A DNA stretch of 64,000 bases from Isoetes taiwanensis (lineage: Eukaryota > Streptophyta > Lycopodiopsida > Isoetales > Isoetaceae). The stretch lies in assembly GCA_021234155.1 (NCBI GenBank), contig JAJEKV010000821.1, forward strand, positions 20,847 to 84,846. The letters are read 5' to 3'. A program made the position numbers and the translations under genes. Each line of letters begins with the position of its first letter. The first letter of the stretch is position 1. This document shows, piece by piece, positions 18,290 to 29,560 of this stretch. A model generated the notes under the pieces. The model searched no databases and was not told the origin of the DNA. It saw only the letters and a program-made list of their open reading frames with translations.

Positions 18290-19757
18290 CGCTATGAGTT
18301 GGAGGCCTGGTGACTTCGTTTTCTCCTCTAAAATATTCCACATGAATTTGGCTACTAGTATTTTTGCTTTGTAGGGCTAAGTCAATCATGCTATTCCCCC
18401 TTCTTCCTTATCTCTTTTACATTTCCACCATGCTATTTTCACTAGTGCTCCTTCCTCGTTGCCTCCCCACACAAAGTTTCTAATTGTCCCTTCCATTTCT
18501 TTTACTTTCTTGGTGGGGCTATGAGGAGAGATGAGACATAGATGTGCGTGCTGCACAGCACATGCTTCGCTACTACTATCCTGCCAGCCAGTGATAGTTT
18601 TGCGACTTTCCACCAATCGGATGATGCTTCGTAATCCTAATATCATCTCATCCCATACTTTTGTTGAGGGTACTTTAATTCCCACGGGATTCCAAGAAGG
18701 TTAGAATACTCCCGGCTTTTATGATTTTCCACGGGCTCTAAAACACGGGATGTGGTCCTTCCCGCCCCCATTGCGCCCGAGCATTTCTTCCAGATTGATG
18801 AGACATCCCGAGGCCAAGGAGAAAGTATCTAACAACCGACCGGCATTCTTTAGATTGCTCTCCTCGCTACTAGAAACAAAAAAAGTCATATGCATATTGA
18901 TTGCATATCTCTTTGAGATCCATCCCCATTTGAAGACCTTCTACTAGACCATCCCTTGAGGCTGTAGAAATAGGCGTGAAAAAAAGCTTTCTGCTGCTAT
19001 GTTAAATAAAAAATGGGGCTAGTGGGCATCCCCGTCTAATGCCTCTTTCGATGACTAATATAGGAGAGGACTCCCGTTGAGAAGAACAGAGGTCCGTATG
19101 AGTGGAGTAATCTCTTAACACTTCCAAAAGAAAAATTCTCCGCGAACCCAATTTTAACAGCATTTTATATAAAAAGCTCCACCTGATACTATCGTATGCC
19201 TTAGTAAAATCCAACTTGATGTAAGCTACTTTTTGACCTGTGTTTTTAGCCCAATACATACGCTCAAAAGCTGCTGCTATATTGTGCATAATGTTCCTTC
19301 CTGGGAGAAAACCTGACTGGACGGGGGAGATAGTTTCTGCAAGTATAGGCTTTATTTTCTCTGCCATTCCCTTTGCTATTATCTTATAGAATGCCGACAG
19401 CAGTGTGATGGGTCTCCAGTCATTGATAGTACGTGGGTCTTTGGAATCAAAACGATACAACCTGTATTTAGCTTGGGATCCGTGTGGTGCGCTTGTTGGA
19501 AGTCTCAGATGTTTCGAGAATACATCAGTTTTAATCCATTCCCAATAAACCTGAAAAAACTCTATTGGAATCCCATCCATCCCCGGACACTTCTCTTTGT
19601 CGAGGGCGATAACTGCCTGATGTAAATCATCTATAGATAGTGGGCGGCTCAACATTTGGTGTTGCTTTATGACTGGAGACACCTTGGAAACCACTAACTC
19701 TTCAAACTCGTCCTGGAACGGCATACGCTTCTCACCGAAGTATCGACCCATCATCAA
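18290..19757 (-). pseudogene. LINE-A reverse transcriptase
   Basis: The open frame 19002-19757 has RT blocks KCPGMDGIPIEFF (residues ~56-68), DWRPITLL (113-120), QSGFLPGRN (147-155), KLDFTKAYDSIRW (181-193, first catalytic Asp) and GIRRGCPLAPFF. A stop follows. The next block keeps its register but reads QYAYD at 18885-18896 where QYADD is required, so the second catalytic motif is mutated. Further frames (18386-18685) give the thumb/connection region with IRNFVWGGNEEG and the EEGGIA motif. The sequence then runs into 5893 across the chromovirus. It is inactive. Confidence 0.85.
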
Positions 19758-20958
19758 GTGTAATGCTAGATAATGATGTTGACCATCTCTTCTGCTTGGC
19801 AGCCTTAAAGCAAAACTTAGAGCATTTATCTGCTTGCCTAAGCCAAGTTAAACCTGCCTTGCTTCTGTTCTCGACAGTCTTAGTCTCCTCTGACATTTTA
19901 ATCTCATCCATTAATTTTTTCTCTTCTGTACCATCATTGGGACCCGCTGCTCTGATGGTTGTCAATTGACTGTATAGCTTGTCGAAAGATGCTCTCTCCT
20001 CCTGTACTTTTTCTCTCCCCCACAGTTTTGCAAATTGCTTAATATTTGCTAGTGCTGCCGTTAAGGCCTTCATGCCTGAGTCTTTTATAAATGCCGCTTG
20101 CCAAATTTCTTTGCATTTTGTAGTAAAAGCAGGCTCTTTCAGATACTTGATATTCATTTTAAACACTGTTCTTGAGACTTTTTTCCTACATTCCTGACAT
20201 GAAATTACCTGAGGATTATGATCAGATATCGCATTGTCGGTGCAGTTTACTCTACGAAGAGTTGGGGAAGTGGCGAGTGTATTGTAATTCACGTAACACC
20301 TGTCATGTCTAGCGTAAGCTCTACCCTGTCCCACCCAACCATTGCACCATGTGAAACCTTTATCCCCCTCCAGCTCAATAAATCCACCGACGTCTATCAA
20401 TTTACCCCACTGATCTTTTTCAAAACCATTAACAATGTCAGATGTTGCACGACGTTTGTCTTCTGATGTCTCCACCATATTAAAATCGCCCAGCATTAAC
20501 CATGCTATGTGATTACCAAGACTTTTGATTTTATGTCTGAGGGAGGCCCATAGTGCACCTCTTCCCCTAGGATTGTTATGCGCGTAAATATTTAAAATTC
20601 CCCATGCTTGGTTGTTCTGCTGCCACACAATGATGGACCACCTTCCAAATCTATCCGACATAGATGTTGTCACCTTAACCGTGTTTTTCCATGCGATTAA
20701 GGTACCTGCAATAGATTTTTCCTTTGCCGAGACAATTCCAACATACTCATTCCCTATTATTTTAAACAGGACATCAGCTTCCTCCTTCTTACACTTGTAT
20801 TCTTGAAAACATATGATATCCGCGTTCACTCTCTTTTGTGCTAGTGAAAGCCGGTTGCTTTTAAACTCCGAAGACTTTACTCCTCTGATATTCCAGCTCA
20901 CGATTTTGAAATTCATTATGAGTTTTAAGAGTATGGCCAACACCTCTATTTTCCACAT
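19732..20958 (-). CDS. LINE-A ORF2 N-terminus (APE-type endonuclease)
   Basis: 408 open codons. The endonuclease has SWNIRG (21-26), the catalytic Glu of QE (52-53), NIYAHN (123-128), GDFN (157-160), ARHDR (216-220) and SDHNPQ (245-250). All these conserved active-site motifs are present, so the domain looks intact. The frame shifts at ~19740 before the reverse transcriptase. The preceding in-frame codon, at 20959-20961, is TAG, the stop of ORF1. Confidence 0.9.
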   Translation of the reverse strand: MWKIEVLAILLKLIMNFKIVSWNIRGVKSSEFKSNRLSLAQKRVNADIICFQEYKCKKEEADVLFKIIGNEYVGIVSAKEKSIAGTLIAWKNTVKVTTSMSDRFGRWSIIVWQQNNQAWGILNIYAHNNPRGRGALWASLRHKIKSLGNHIAWLMLGDFNMVETSEDKRRATSDIVNGFEKDQWGKLIDVGGFIELEGDKGFTWCNGWVGQGRAYARHDRCYVNYNTLATSPTLRRVNCTDNAISDHNPQVISCQECRKKVSRTVFKMNIKYLKEPAFTTKCKEIWQAAFIKDSGMKALTAALANIKQFAKLWGREKVQEERASFDKLYSQLTTIRAAGPNDGTEEKKLMDEIKMSEETKTVENRSKAGLTWLRQADKCSKFCFKAAKQKRWSTSLSSITLDDGSILR

Positions 20959-22900
20959 CTAGTTTCCCTTCAATAGCAACTCACCACCAGCGGGGTTGCT
21001 AAAAGAGGGGGCTGAGGCTTTTTTTCTTTTCATCTCATCCATGCTGTCTACATACACATTTGCATCCATCTTATTCTTCTTGCCTATTAGAGCGAATGGG
21101 TTATCCAACATTTCCACGTCATCTGCTGTATCTATTTCTGACCCTTCGAAGTTATCCTTGTGTATCACCAAAGCCATTTTTGGGTGCCACACATCACGTG
21201 TATCTTTGCCTGTTGTACCTGCAAGCTCCTCCTTCTCTACAAAAGTTGCCTCCGTGATATATTTAGACAACGACGACAATGGCTGTGGAACCTCTGTAGT
21301 TTTTAAGGCCACTGTGTTTTGGGAGCCTCTGAACTTCCTGGCAATATTTCTAGCTCTTGTACTGTGTTTGGAGGCTACCACTTGCCACTGAACCTCCCCG
21401 ATTGGGATGTCCTCTTTGGATTTTGGTCTATTATGAGGCGTATTTTCAAACATATTTTCAGGAATGGGTGAGAATGAGGAGATGGCAACAATTGTTTCTA
21501 GAGTGGGTGTAAATGGAGGGGTGACAAGACTTGGGAGAGGTTCAAGTGTCACTTGACTAATTTCTTTATATGTAACACCAGCCGTAGCAAATGGGTTCCT
21601 CGCTCTCTATCTTTGGTCACGGAGGCAATGTTATCTTTGGCACTTGTGTGGTCCGACTTGATTACGCCTTCTAGCTAGCTCTAAGTTGGGGAACATCCTC
21701 CTTATTTCCCATCCATTTATGAGCTTAAGTAAAAATTTAAAGCAACACATTCCGCTTTTCTTGTCCTCCTTTGGGGATATGTGTGTTTCTTTTGGGATAG
21801 CAACACGCATTCTAGGCCCCTTCGCAATTGAATGTGACACATTATGAGCCTAGTGTGTTAGCAATAGACTTTAAGAACTCGAACTAGCAAGTCCGGTGGT
21901 AGATCTTCTATTTCAAACCAACATGGGATTTTGATAGCGAGGTTTGTTTAGAGAGAAGCCCGGCATATAGAACCGATCTGTAATAAAGTCTCTTGCAAAG
22001 GGTTCACTTTCGGGCAACTAGCCTATCTACGGCCGCTTCACAATCAAACATAATAAGAAAGAAGTTGTTGCCCAAAGGCCTTAAGCGATTGGTGTTGGGG
22101 CAAACCTAACCTCTTCAAGTGTGTTGATAGCCACATGCTTATCTCAAGCAGTCCAAGAAGCCCCCTCGAAAAAAGCCTACAACCGGCCTTGAGATCAAGC
22201 TTTCTAAATACTTTTTATGCACCTCGTGATTAATTTCTGCCGCTGGAAAATTATCTTCTACCTCCACAACTCTGTTGGTGCCAATGGCCATTCCTGGTTT
22301 AGTGCTTCTAATTTTTGTCCCAAGGTTCTGAATGAGGCCCATCTCAACCATTTGGAGCGCCTCTGTGACTCTTGTGCTTCTATTCTTATCTTGAATGTGG
22401 TTAAGAATCCACTCACGAAAATCTCGGCTTATTTACTACTCTCCTTTGAATCCTCGTCCTTTCCGGCGAAGATTTTGGATGACCACCTATGCTTTCTGCT
22501 GCCCTTTCTGCCTGATAAGCATCTACCCTCTCATCAGTTTGATGCACCGCACCTGCACCTATACCCTTCCCCTTAATTCTATGGCCTGCTCCTTTCTCTA
22601 CAGTTGTTATCACATTTGTTGTAGGTGTTTGAGTCACACCAAATACAGTTGCACCTTTATGTGTGCATGTGTTGTTATGGTTTTCAACATCCATATTTGT
22701 CCTGTCACGATTTTGCATTTTATTTTGACTAGCAACAGCTGGATTAGACTTACCTGTAATGCTTGTTTGATGCCCAATTGTTGTATTGCCTTGTATTTTC
22801 CTCGCTAAATTTGGATGCTCCGTGGTGTTCTTTGCTAGTATAGATTCTACCAGCGCAGCTGAATTCTTCCTTAGCTCTGCCAGTTTATCTTTTTTTGATT
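20959..22900 (-). pseudogene. LINE-A ORF1 (RNA-binding, DUF4283-like)
   Basis: ORF1 is in several frames. The distal part is an open frame at 20959-21552 (about 198 codons, acidic, ending GGELLLKGN). The middle contains IPCWFEIEDLPPDLLVRVLK near 21885-21945 in minus orientation, the conserved segment of DUF4283 ORF1 proteins in plant L1-type LINEs, flanked by many frame breaks. The proximal part (about 22413-22900) is charged and rich in G, K and N. ORF1 proteins bind RNA to form the retrotransposition particle. A clear CCHC knuckle was not found. Confidence 0.65.
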
Positions 22901-22930
22901 GAAGGATGGTATTATATTTATGTTTAGAAA

Positions 22931-23170
22931 GGAGAACAAAATTGACTACTTAAATGGGGAGTGTCCACCCGGGTTAACCCTCATACTTGAAGGCTAAAAA
23001 AAAAACTAACTAAACCATTTCCAAGGCAGAAGATGCCATGTGGTAAATGGGCATGATTTGAAATGTTAAACTGTTGAAAATAGTGGTTCTAAAACTGGAA
23101 ACCAGACTTTAAAAACTCTGTACATAGGTGACAGAGGATAAGAAAATTTTGGATAACTCCATTGTCTTGT
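22931..23170. other. Spacer between LINE-A and LINE-B
   Basis: AT-rich, with an A11 run near 22997. No coding signal. It may be the LINE-A 5' UTR or the LINE-B 3' UTR. No poly(T) marking a LINE-B tail was seen. Confidence 0.4.
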
Positions 23171-23497
23171 CGGATTTCTAAATGATCAGTCAGAAGAGAA
23201 GCCCGCTTCGTCCAAGGGATCCGGTCCCCTTGTGATTATGGTCATTTTGCAGTAGAGGCAGGGACAGGTCCTTGATTTGGCGAAATTATATTTCAATTTT
23301 GCACACGTGGCTTGACATGTAAATTCCCTTTTCAGGTTCAAGAGCGCATGAGCAAATCTGATCCACAATCTTCTTCGGTGGTGCAGGAGCGACTTTGTCG
23401 AAAAGTCACTGCCCATTTCTGGATGTCTTCATACTTTTTGTTTGGAAAGGTAATCCGTCTGCTCATGAGAAAGAATTTTCCTGCAATATAGAAAAAC

Positions 23498-24467
23498 TTA
23501 TGAGTTGATTTTGTAGATCCAAGAGATATCATAGTTGGTTTGAGAGAGTATGGCTTGTGGCCATATTATTTCATTGCAGAACACCAGCTTGTTTCTGCCT
23601 TTCCATATTCTCCAAAGAAGAATGTAAAAGCTCCAATGGGGAGGAGGTATAAAGAAATCGGATTTACGAAGCTGTCCAAAGATAGATTGAGGTGAAGAGC
23701 TTGGATGCAATCTCAATTGTCCATTGGGACCAGAAACATGATCTGAATAGGTGGTCTTCATTTTCTGCATAAGAGAGGCACCTCGGACAAATGTTAGTAA
23801 TTGAGAAATTGCAGTTAAAGCGCTTGCAGTTGGTGGCTAAACTTTTATGCCACAATTGCCAGATGAAGGCTTTGATTTTTGGATTTATTGGAGACTTCCA
23901 TAGGTGTATGAGATTGGATGCATAGCGTTCATAAGATAGTCCCCATTTAAGATGGATACTCATTGTTTGATTTCTCAATAAGTACTTGTAGGCATCCTTG
24001 ACTTTGAAGAGGAGCCTCCCTTTAAACTGCCAAGTGATGTCACTGTTATTCCAATCTGCATGAGCAATATAGCTAAGAATAGCATTATACAGAGATCTGC
24101 TGCTTTCATCTTCATATTTAATAATTGACAGATCAAAAGGAATAGGGCCATTATCATCAAACAGATCTGAGATTTTAATCAAACCTTTATCTTGCCAAAC
24201 TTTCGCTTGATCTGGAAAATTCCTGATAAGACAATGTATGCTATTTTCTCCAAGGAGGTAAGGATTCCAAAAAATATATTGAGAGGGAGAGATACCTTTC
24301 TTCCAAGAAAACATGCCTTTTACCTGCTGCCAAGCCATTAACCATTTTCGAATTAAAGGAGGAGTGTTGGTAGGGATCTTTAAATAAAAAAAGGCAGCAT
24401 CAGGGAGCACCATTTTGATATTCCAGCCATATGGTTTGCATTTGAGGATATAGTGCTTGATTAGCAC
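23498..24467 (-). pseudogene. LINE-B ORF2 C-terminus (zf-RVT)
   Basis: The open frame 23664-24467 carries the connection region and a zf-RVT domain: LWKSPINPKIKAFIWQLWH, then CPRC, then EDHLFRSC (C-x2-C...H-x4-C) near its C-terminal end. The adjacent frame (23498-23770) continues with YILLWRIWKGRNKLVF, the tryptophan-rich C-terminal motif of plant LINEs. One frame shift lies between them. Confidence 0.85.
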
Positions 24468-25400
24468 AAAGAACCGGTGCTGAATTTTTGTGCGTGATGG
24501 CTTTGAAGAAATATTTGGCTGCGGGGGCTACAAAGATGCTTTTCAATGTTGATAATGCCCAAACCACCTTGGACTTGGATTTACAAAGATTCTTCCATAG
24601 AGACCGGAGTCCAAAGACTTTCTATTGCTACCTTTTTTTTAGAGATAAACCTTCCAAGAATTCCTTGAAGTTTGCTGTAGACTTTCTTAGGAGCAAGGAT
24701 GAAGGAAGATTGGTATACATGAGATGAGGCGATGACAGAATTTGCTAAAATTGCCCGGCCAGCTTTTGAAAGGAATCTTGAATTGAGGGTGTCAACTTTA
24801 TGGTAAAATTTCTCAATAATGCTGTTCCAAAGGTCTGCAGTAGCATTGGAGCCGGATGGCAAAAAGGATTGCCTAACAACTTGGAATGAACATTAGAGGG
24901 GCTGAAATCGCATTCTAGAATGGAGGCAGTTTGAGTGCCCGAATCGATCATGGGAAGTAATCTTGGATTTGTTAGGGTTGATATTGCGGCCCGAAAAAAG
25001 TTTGCCAAAAGCATGTAAAATCCCCCTTGGTCCGATTGATTGATTGGAGGTCCATGGATAGAAGGATAAAGGTGTCATCACGCAAAATGCCCATTGAGGA
25101 ATTGGAAAAAGCAATATCATTTGCGGGGGAGATACAAACTCGTTATTGTGTCCTCTTCTTTTCTTTTTGTAAGCTGCTATGAAGTGCTTCCATCACTATG
25201 ATAAAAAGAAAAAGGGGCTAAGGGACAACCAAATTTTTGACTCCTCTTTTTGATCTTGAAGAAGGGACTGTGATTCTCCATTTATGAGTACCGATGAGGA
25301 GGAGTTGTTAAGAATTGCTGAAAAGTCTTGGGATTGAGCTGATGTTGAATCAAGTTTCTTTGCAAAGACAATTATTTTTAAGAAAAAAATTAACCATATA
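24468..25400 (-). pseudogene. LINE-B reverse transcriptase, C-terminal half
   Basis: In broken frames one can read the palm motif region at 25074-25086, where a single extra T splits an FADDTFIL-type motif into FA and DDTFIL. The thumb FLSKAGRAILANSVIAS follows in the frame 24581-24862. The KLDITKA motif frame breaks just upstream at about 25390. The indels inactivate it. Confidence 0.75.
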
Positions 25401-26913
25401 TCAAAGCTTTGGTGATGTCGAGCTTAAGGAGTGCAATATCTTGCTTTGTATCCTTTGCCCACCTAAGGCCAAGGGTGGCAGTAACAACATTATCAAGGAT
25501 GTTCCTTCCTTTCAAGTATGCCGATTGGCTGTGACTTATGATATTGTCCAGAATCTTTTTCAGCCTTTGAGTAATAGCACCTGAAATAATCTTGTACGTA
25601 ACATTAGTAAGAGATATAGGTCTGTAATCCGAGAAGGATACAGGTTCGGGAATCTTGGGAATCAAAGTGATGAAGCTGGTGTTGATTCTGTTATCCATTT
25701 CCTTCCTTATAATAAACTCATTGGCAATATTTTGAATGTAGGGGCCCATAACATCCCATGTAGCTTTGAAGAACTCAGCTGGAAGACCGTCTGGTCCTGG
25801 AGATTTGCCATTCTTCATATTGTGGACCACTTTGCCAAGCTCCTCCAAAGAGAACAGACTTGTTATCGCAATATTCTGATCATGAGTGACTTTTTCCCCC
25901 ATTTTGATGAAGTTCTCACTTTCTTCCTGATAGGAGACAGAGGTGGTGCCCATAATGTTAGTGAAATGATTTGTGGCAGCAACTTTTAGGTTGTCATCTC
26001 CAGTAATCTTGGTGCCATTCACCATAATCTCATCAATTTGATTTCTTTTAGTTCTGCCCTTGGCCTTAACAAAGAAATATTTTGAATGAGCTCTTTCATC
26101 ATCTTTAAGCTCGGTGATCTTTGATTTGAGTCTCCAACCTGCTGCAATCCTTAATTCTTCAGCCTCGATTTCTTGACTAATTCGGTTGTATTCTTCTCCT
26201 GCAGTATTCGGGAGAGTATTTCTAAGATTGTTCAAGTGGGCTGTCTTGGCGAGGTGGATCTCCTTTCCCCAAATCTTGAGCTTATTCTTGATTAATTTGG
26301 CTGTATTACACCACCAAGACATCCAGCCATAGCTTCCGTTTGGTTTTTCTGTGGAGTCAATCAAATCCGAAATGATATCTCTGAAATCAAGATGATTAAT
26401 CAGTTGGGTGTTTAATTTGAAATAGGAATTCCTTTTGGTGGTGACTCCAATGTTTCTATGAATGGAAATGAGCTGAGGAAAGTGGTCTGCAAGAGTATAT
26501 CCATTCAGGTTCGTGACTCTGCTGCTTGAGTTCCAGAGGTTTTCACTCAAATAAAATCTATCATGAAGGCAGCAAATCGGATTAATTCTGCGGTCAGACC
26601 AGCTAAAATCATTTGAGGAGGTTCTAGCTAAGGTGAGATTGTTGATGGAGATCAAATCAGACCAGGAGTTGAATTCATCCGAGGAGAGGGGCCTGAAATT
26701 ACTATTTTTCATGAAACTATGGGTGACCATGTTGAAATCACCTCCCATGATGATTTCATCCGCCTCGACATTGCTGAAACTATTTCTGATTTTGTTCCAA
26801 AGGTCAGTCCTCTCAGCAGGATTATTGTGAGCATATATATTGATAATGGCAAATTTAAGATTATCGAGCTTGAAAGTAAGAATTTGCCATCTACCTGAGT
26901 CATCGTTCATCAT
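25390..26913 (-). CDS. LINE-B endonuclease C-terminal half plus RT N-terminal half
   Basis: A 507-codon open frame. The endonuclease part has NIYAHNNP (25-32), GGDFNMV (57-63), LHDRF (116-120) and ADHFPQ (142-147). The RT part follows a ~220-residue linker: GKSPGPDGLPAEFFKATWD, FITLIPKIP, DYRPISLTNVTYKII, SAYLKGRNILDN and KLDITKA (first catalytic Asp, 499). The frame is lost just after this motif. It is the longest intact coding stretch in the window. Confidence 0.9.
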   Translation of the reverse strand: MMNDDSGRWQILTFKLDNLKFAIINIYAHNNPAERTDLWNKIRNSFSNVEADEIIMGGDFNMVTHSFMKNSNFRPLSSDEFNSWSDLISINNLTLARTSSNDFSWSDRRINPICCLHDRFYLSENLWNSSSRVTNLNGYTLADHFPQLISIHRNIGVTTKRNSYFKLNTQLINHLDFRDIISDLIDSTEKPNGSYGWMSWWCNTAKLIKNKLKIWGKEIHLAKTAHLNNLRNTLPNTAGEEYNRISQEIEAEELRIAAGWRLKSKITELKDDERAHSKYFFVKAKGRTKRNQIDEIMVNGTKITGDDNLKVAATNHFTNIMGTTSVSYQEESENFIKMGEKVTHDQNIAITSLFSLEELGKVVHNMKNGKSPGPDGLPAEFFKATWDVMGPYIQNIANEFIIRKEMDNRINTSFITLIPKIPEPVSFSDYRPISLTNVTYKIISGAITQRLKKILDNIISHSQSAYLKGRNILDNVVTATLGLRWAKDTKQDIALLKLDITKALIYG

Positions 26914-27455
26914 ATACTGATCAGTTATGTTGAGACTCTTTTTCCAGCAAATTGCAATCCCACCCGAGCTGATATTGGCCTAAAGGGCCCAAGTTTCCAT
27001 GCCCCGAGGGAGAGTTCGGCAATTTTGAGCAATTGAATCACATCATGCAACTTATGCTCTTGAAGGAGAAGAAAATCAGGAATAAGGGTGGATAGGCAGA
27101 CCTTCAATCTATCTCTTTTACTGGAATCATTAATTCCTTGCATATTCCAGGTAATGATATTGAGAGAGCTATTCATTTTGGATAATAGAAAGTTTATAAG
27201 GGAGGGATGCTCCCTTGGACTTCTTCTAAAAAGGGGTCTTAGAGTAAGCCAGGTGATAAAATTGGTGAGTTGGTTTCTATTCTTCTTCCCCGCTAATGAC
27301 TTGATTCCACCACGGCCCGGGGATCTCTTTGGATAGTAACTTTTTTGGCGCCGGCTTTGTTGGTGTGAGGTGGTGATTGGAGTAGTCTTGGTACCTCTCT
27401 TAAGCTCATAATAAGGTTTTGAGGTGGAAATCAACCCAGCCTTAATGTTAAACAT
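26914..27455 (-). pseudogene. LINE-B endonuclease N-terminus
   Basis: The frame contains MNSSLNIITWNMQGIND, then DFLLLQEHKL with the catalytic QE, then diverges near 26975 by a frame shift before GGIAICWKKSL. Upstream of ITWNMQG about 90 residues are basic and may be ORF1-ORF2 spacer or a different ORF2 start. Confidence 0.8.
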
Positions 27456-28400
27456 ATTTGGGAGATCCGTTGAATGGGTCTACATGTTTTAATTAAATCC
27501 AAAGCCAAAGTGGAGTTTTCCTTGATCCGGGCTGAATTGATTATTCGAGCCTCTAATGACTTCGTTTCAGGGGATAACAATGAATAATTGTCGAGGGGAT
27601 ATTGCGGCTCGCTATTTTTCCTTTTTAAATCGTGGGGGGTGTTCTCAACCGATTAGACTTTTTTATCCAAACACGTTTTGACCTCATGATGGGCGCTTAT
27701 GTTCTTATTTGCAAATTCAATGGCTTCCTCCGCTTTTGGGCCGAGAAAGGGGGTATTACTGAAATTGATCAATTTCTAAGTTTTTGTGATGGGAGGTTTG
27801 ATGCTAACCCAAGGAGACTAGTTGGAAGATATGGGTTTGGAAAAGGCATATGGAAGGAAATTGGTTTGGGGATGATATCAAGAACATGGCCGAGATGATT
27901 GCTTATGGCTCGAGGTGATTGAGGTCCATAAGGAAGGGGGAAGATTCGAATTTAGCCGGTAACAAATGGAAATGTTAGAATGATCTCCCGGGTGAATTCG
28001 GGGAACCATTTCATGATGTAGACAAGATGCTTGCCAAAAAATTAATTTTCCTTTTGAGCACATTATTGGCATAGATGCTATCTTGGCAAATGACTTGATA
28101 GGTCTTGGCATCCAATTTGAAGGAATGGAGGCAATCTTCATGCTGATGGATCTTGGAAATATGAAACTTGACAACATTAGGAGCTTAAGGGTTGAGGCGG
28201 GAAGTGAATGATAAGACCTCCTGTCTAAAAAAATTATTATTAGAATGGTCATTCGGATGAGGAGAGATGAGAAGAGTGGGATTATCCGGTAAAATAGGAA
28301 TTCGCTTTCTTTGCATGAGGGGATTAGTACATCCACGATAATCTTTTTTCTATAATTTTTGCATAAGCTTTAGAAACAGAATTTTGCACAATATCAGTAA
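27456..28400 (-). pseudogene. Probable LINE-B ORF1 remains
   Basis: The region lies upstream of the endonuclease on the minus strand. Broken frames include FRQEVLSFTSRL-like and ILxCSKGKLIF-like pieces near 27980-28240, without a recognised domain. The assignment rests on position only. Confidence 0.35.
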
Positions 28401-29560
28401 GAAATGTTACTTTTTGATCTTATGCCTTCCCAAGAATCGGATCTCCACGCACCTTGTTCTCTTTTTCTTTGTACTTGATCTCGTTAAGATTAGCTTCCTT
28501 TGAGTTTTCTATCGGTTTGGGCGGTACAATTAAACTTTCCTAAGGAATAAAATACCCATTCTTGTCTATACATTTGCAGCCTAGGTTGAGCTAGAGAGGT
28601 CGGCATCTCGTGATCAGAAATTTTGCTTTGGTATCTTAAAGGGGAGATAGCGTGACAATGGGAACTTTTTGCCTCGTTAGATGTTCTTTGAAATTTTGTT
28701 CCATTTTAAAATACGAGGGAAAGATTCAGCCCATATTTCCACCATTTTGAAGGATACTTTGTTCCATCCATCTTTTAGCATAGATTTCGATAACATTTGT
28801 TGGCTCTTGCTATGAGTTAGATCCATAGTAGTTAAGGAAAACCCCATTTTCAGACCGCAGCATTTTGGGGAAGAGTGGAAAGCTTGATAGTCATTTTAGA
28901 AGTATGAGCAAAAGGTCGAGATGCTGGATTTTGTTCAAGGTGTTGAGGGCAAATCTCTTGTCATCGGATCTACCCAGAGAAATCCCATTCATTTTTCCCC
29001 TGTTCTTAAAGGCTTGAGAAATTTCCCCATCCTTCATAAGATCCATGATGATATTTTTTCTTTCAGCTCTATTTTGGCCGGGTTTTTAAGATTGAAAAGG
29101 GCATCGAGCCTTCTTTATCCGATTAAAGAACCGCCTTGATACTTTCGAGTTTGGCAATATACCTTATATCGATTTCAAGATGCTGAAATAAAGGCCTTTT
29201 AATTGAAGAAGAATTGATCCCCCGCATATGTATCGATTATTTAATCGATTTTGGGCGGATCTCATTCGGGTTTGGATTTTGAAAAGAATTTTTAAAAAGA
29301 AGGGTCCGAGAATATTGAGAAAGACATATAGAGAGAGAGTTCTGGGAGGGGTCAAATCAAGGAGGTAGAAAATACCAAATAGGTTTAATGCCCCTAATCT
29401 ATAATCTATCATTGAAAAGGATGGGGAGAAGAAGAGGGAAGGGTTATTTCAAAACAAGAAAACAGAAAAGGGGAGAGAAAAAATAGAGCGCCGAAGAAAA
29501 TATAAGGGGACGAGGATAAATTTAAAAAAACACTAGGAAGACAAAAAAAGCATGAAGAAC
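28401..29560. other. Unassigned, possibly LINE-B 5' sequence
   Basis: No recognised motif. Purine-rich on the plus strand from 29410 to 29560. Open frames at 28921-29139 and 29164-29412 are short and look like chance. Confidence 0.35.

Larger units (their letters stand above)
18290..22930 (-). mobile_element. LINE-A, 5' segment
   Basis: It carries ORF1, endonuclease and reverse transcriptase of the LINE whose 3' part is at 4682-5893, in the same orientation. The 5' limit near 22930 is set by where ORF1-like sequence (QSKKDKLAELRKNSAALVES) fades. The true boundary is uncertain. Confidence 0.85.
23171..28400 (-). mobile_element. LINE-B (L1-type non-LTR retrotransposon, decayed)
   Basis: A second minus-strand LINE lies just beyond LINE-A in the same orientation. 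Endonuclease, reverse transcriptase and zf-RVT domains follow in the expected order between about 27180 and 23500. The ends are approximate, with no poly(A) tail or target duplication found. It is related to LINE-A, sharing the string NIYAHNNP, but is clearly a different copy or family. Confidence 0.85.

Noticed and set aside
22995-23010. A-run as a poly(A) tail of a plus-strand retroposon
   Set aside because: Both neighbouring LINEs are on the minus strand, and no plus-strand retroposon body or target duplication was found.
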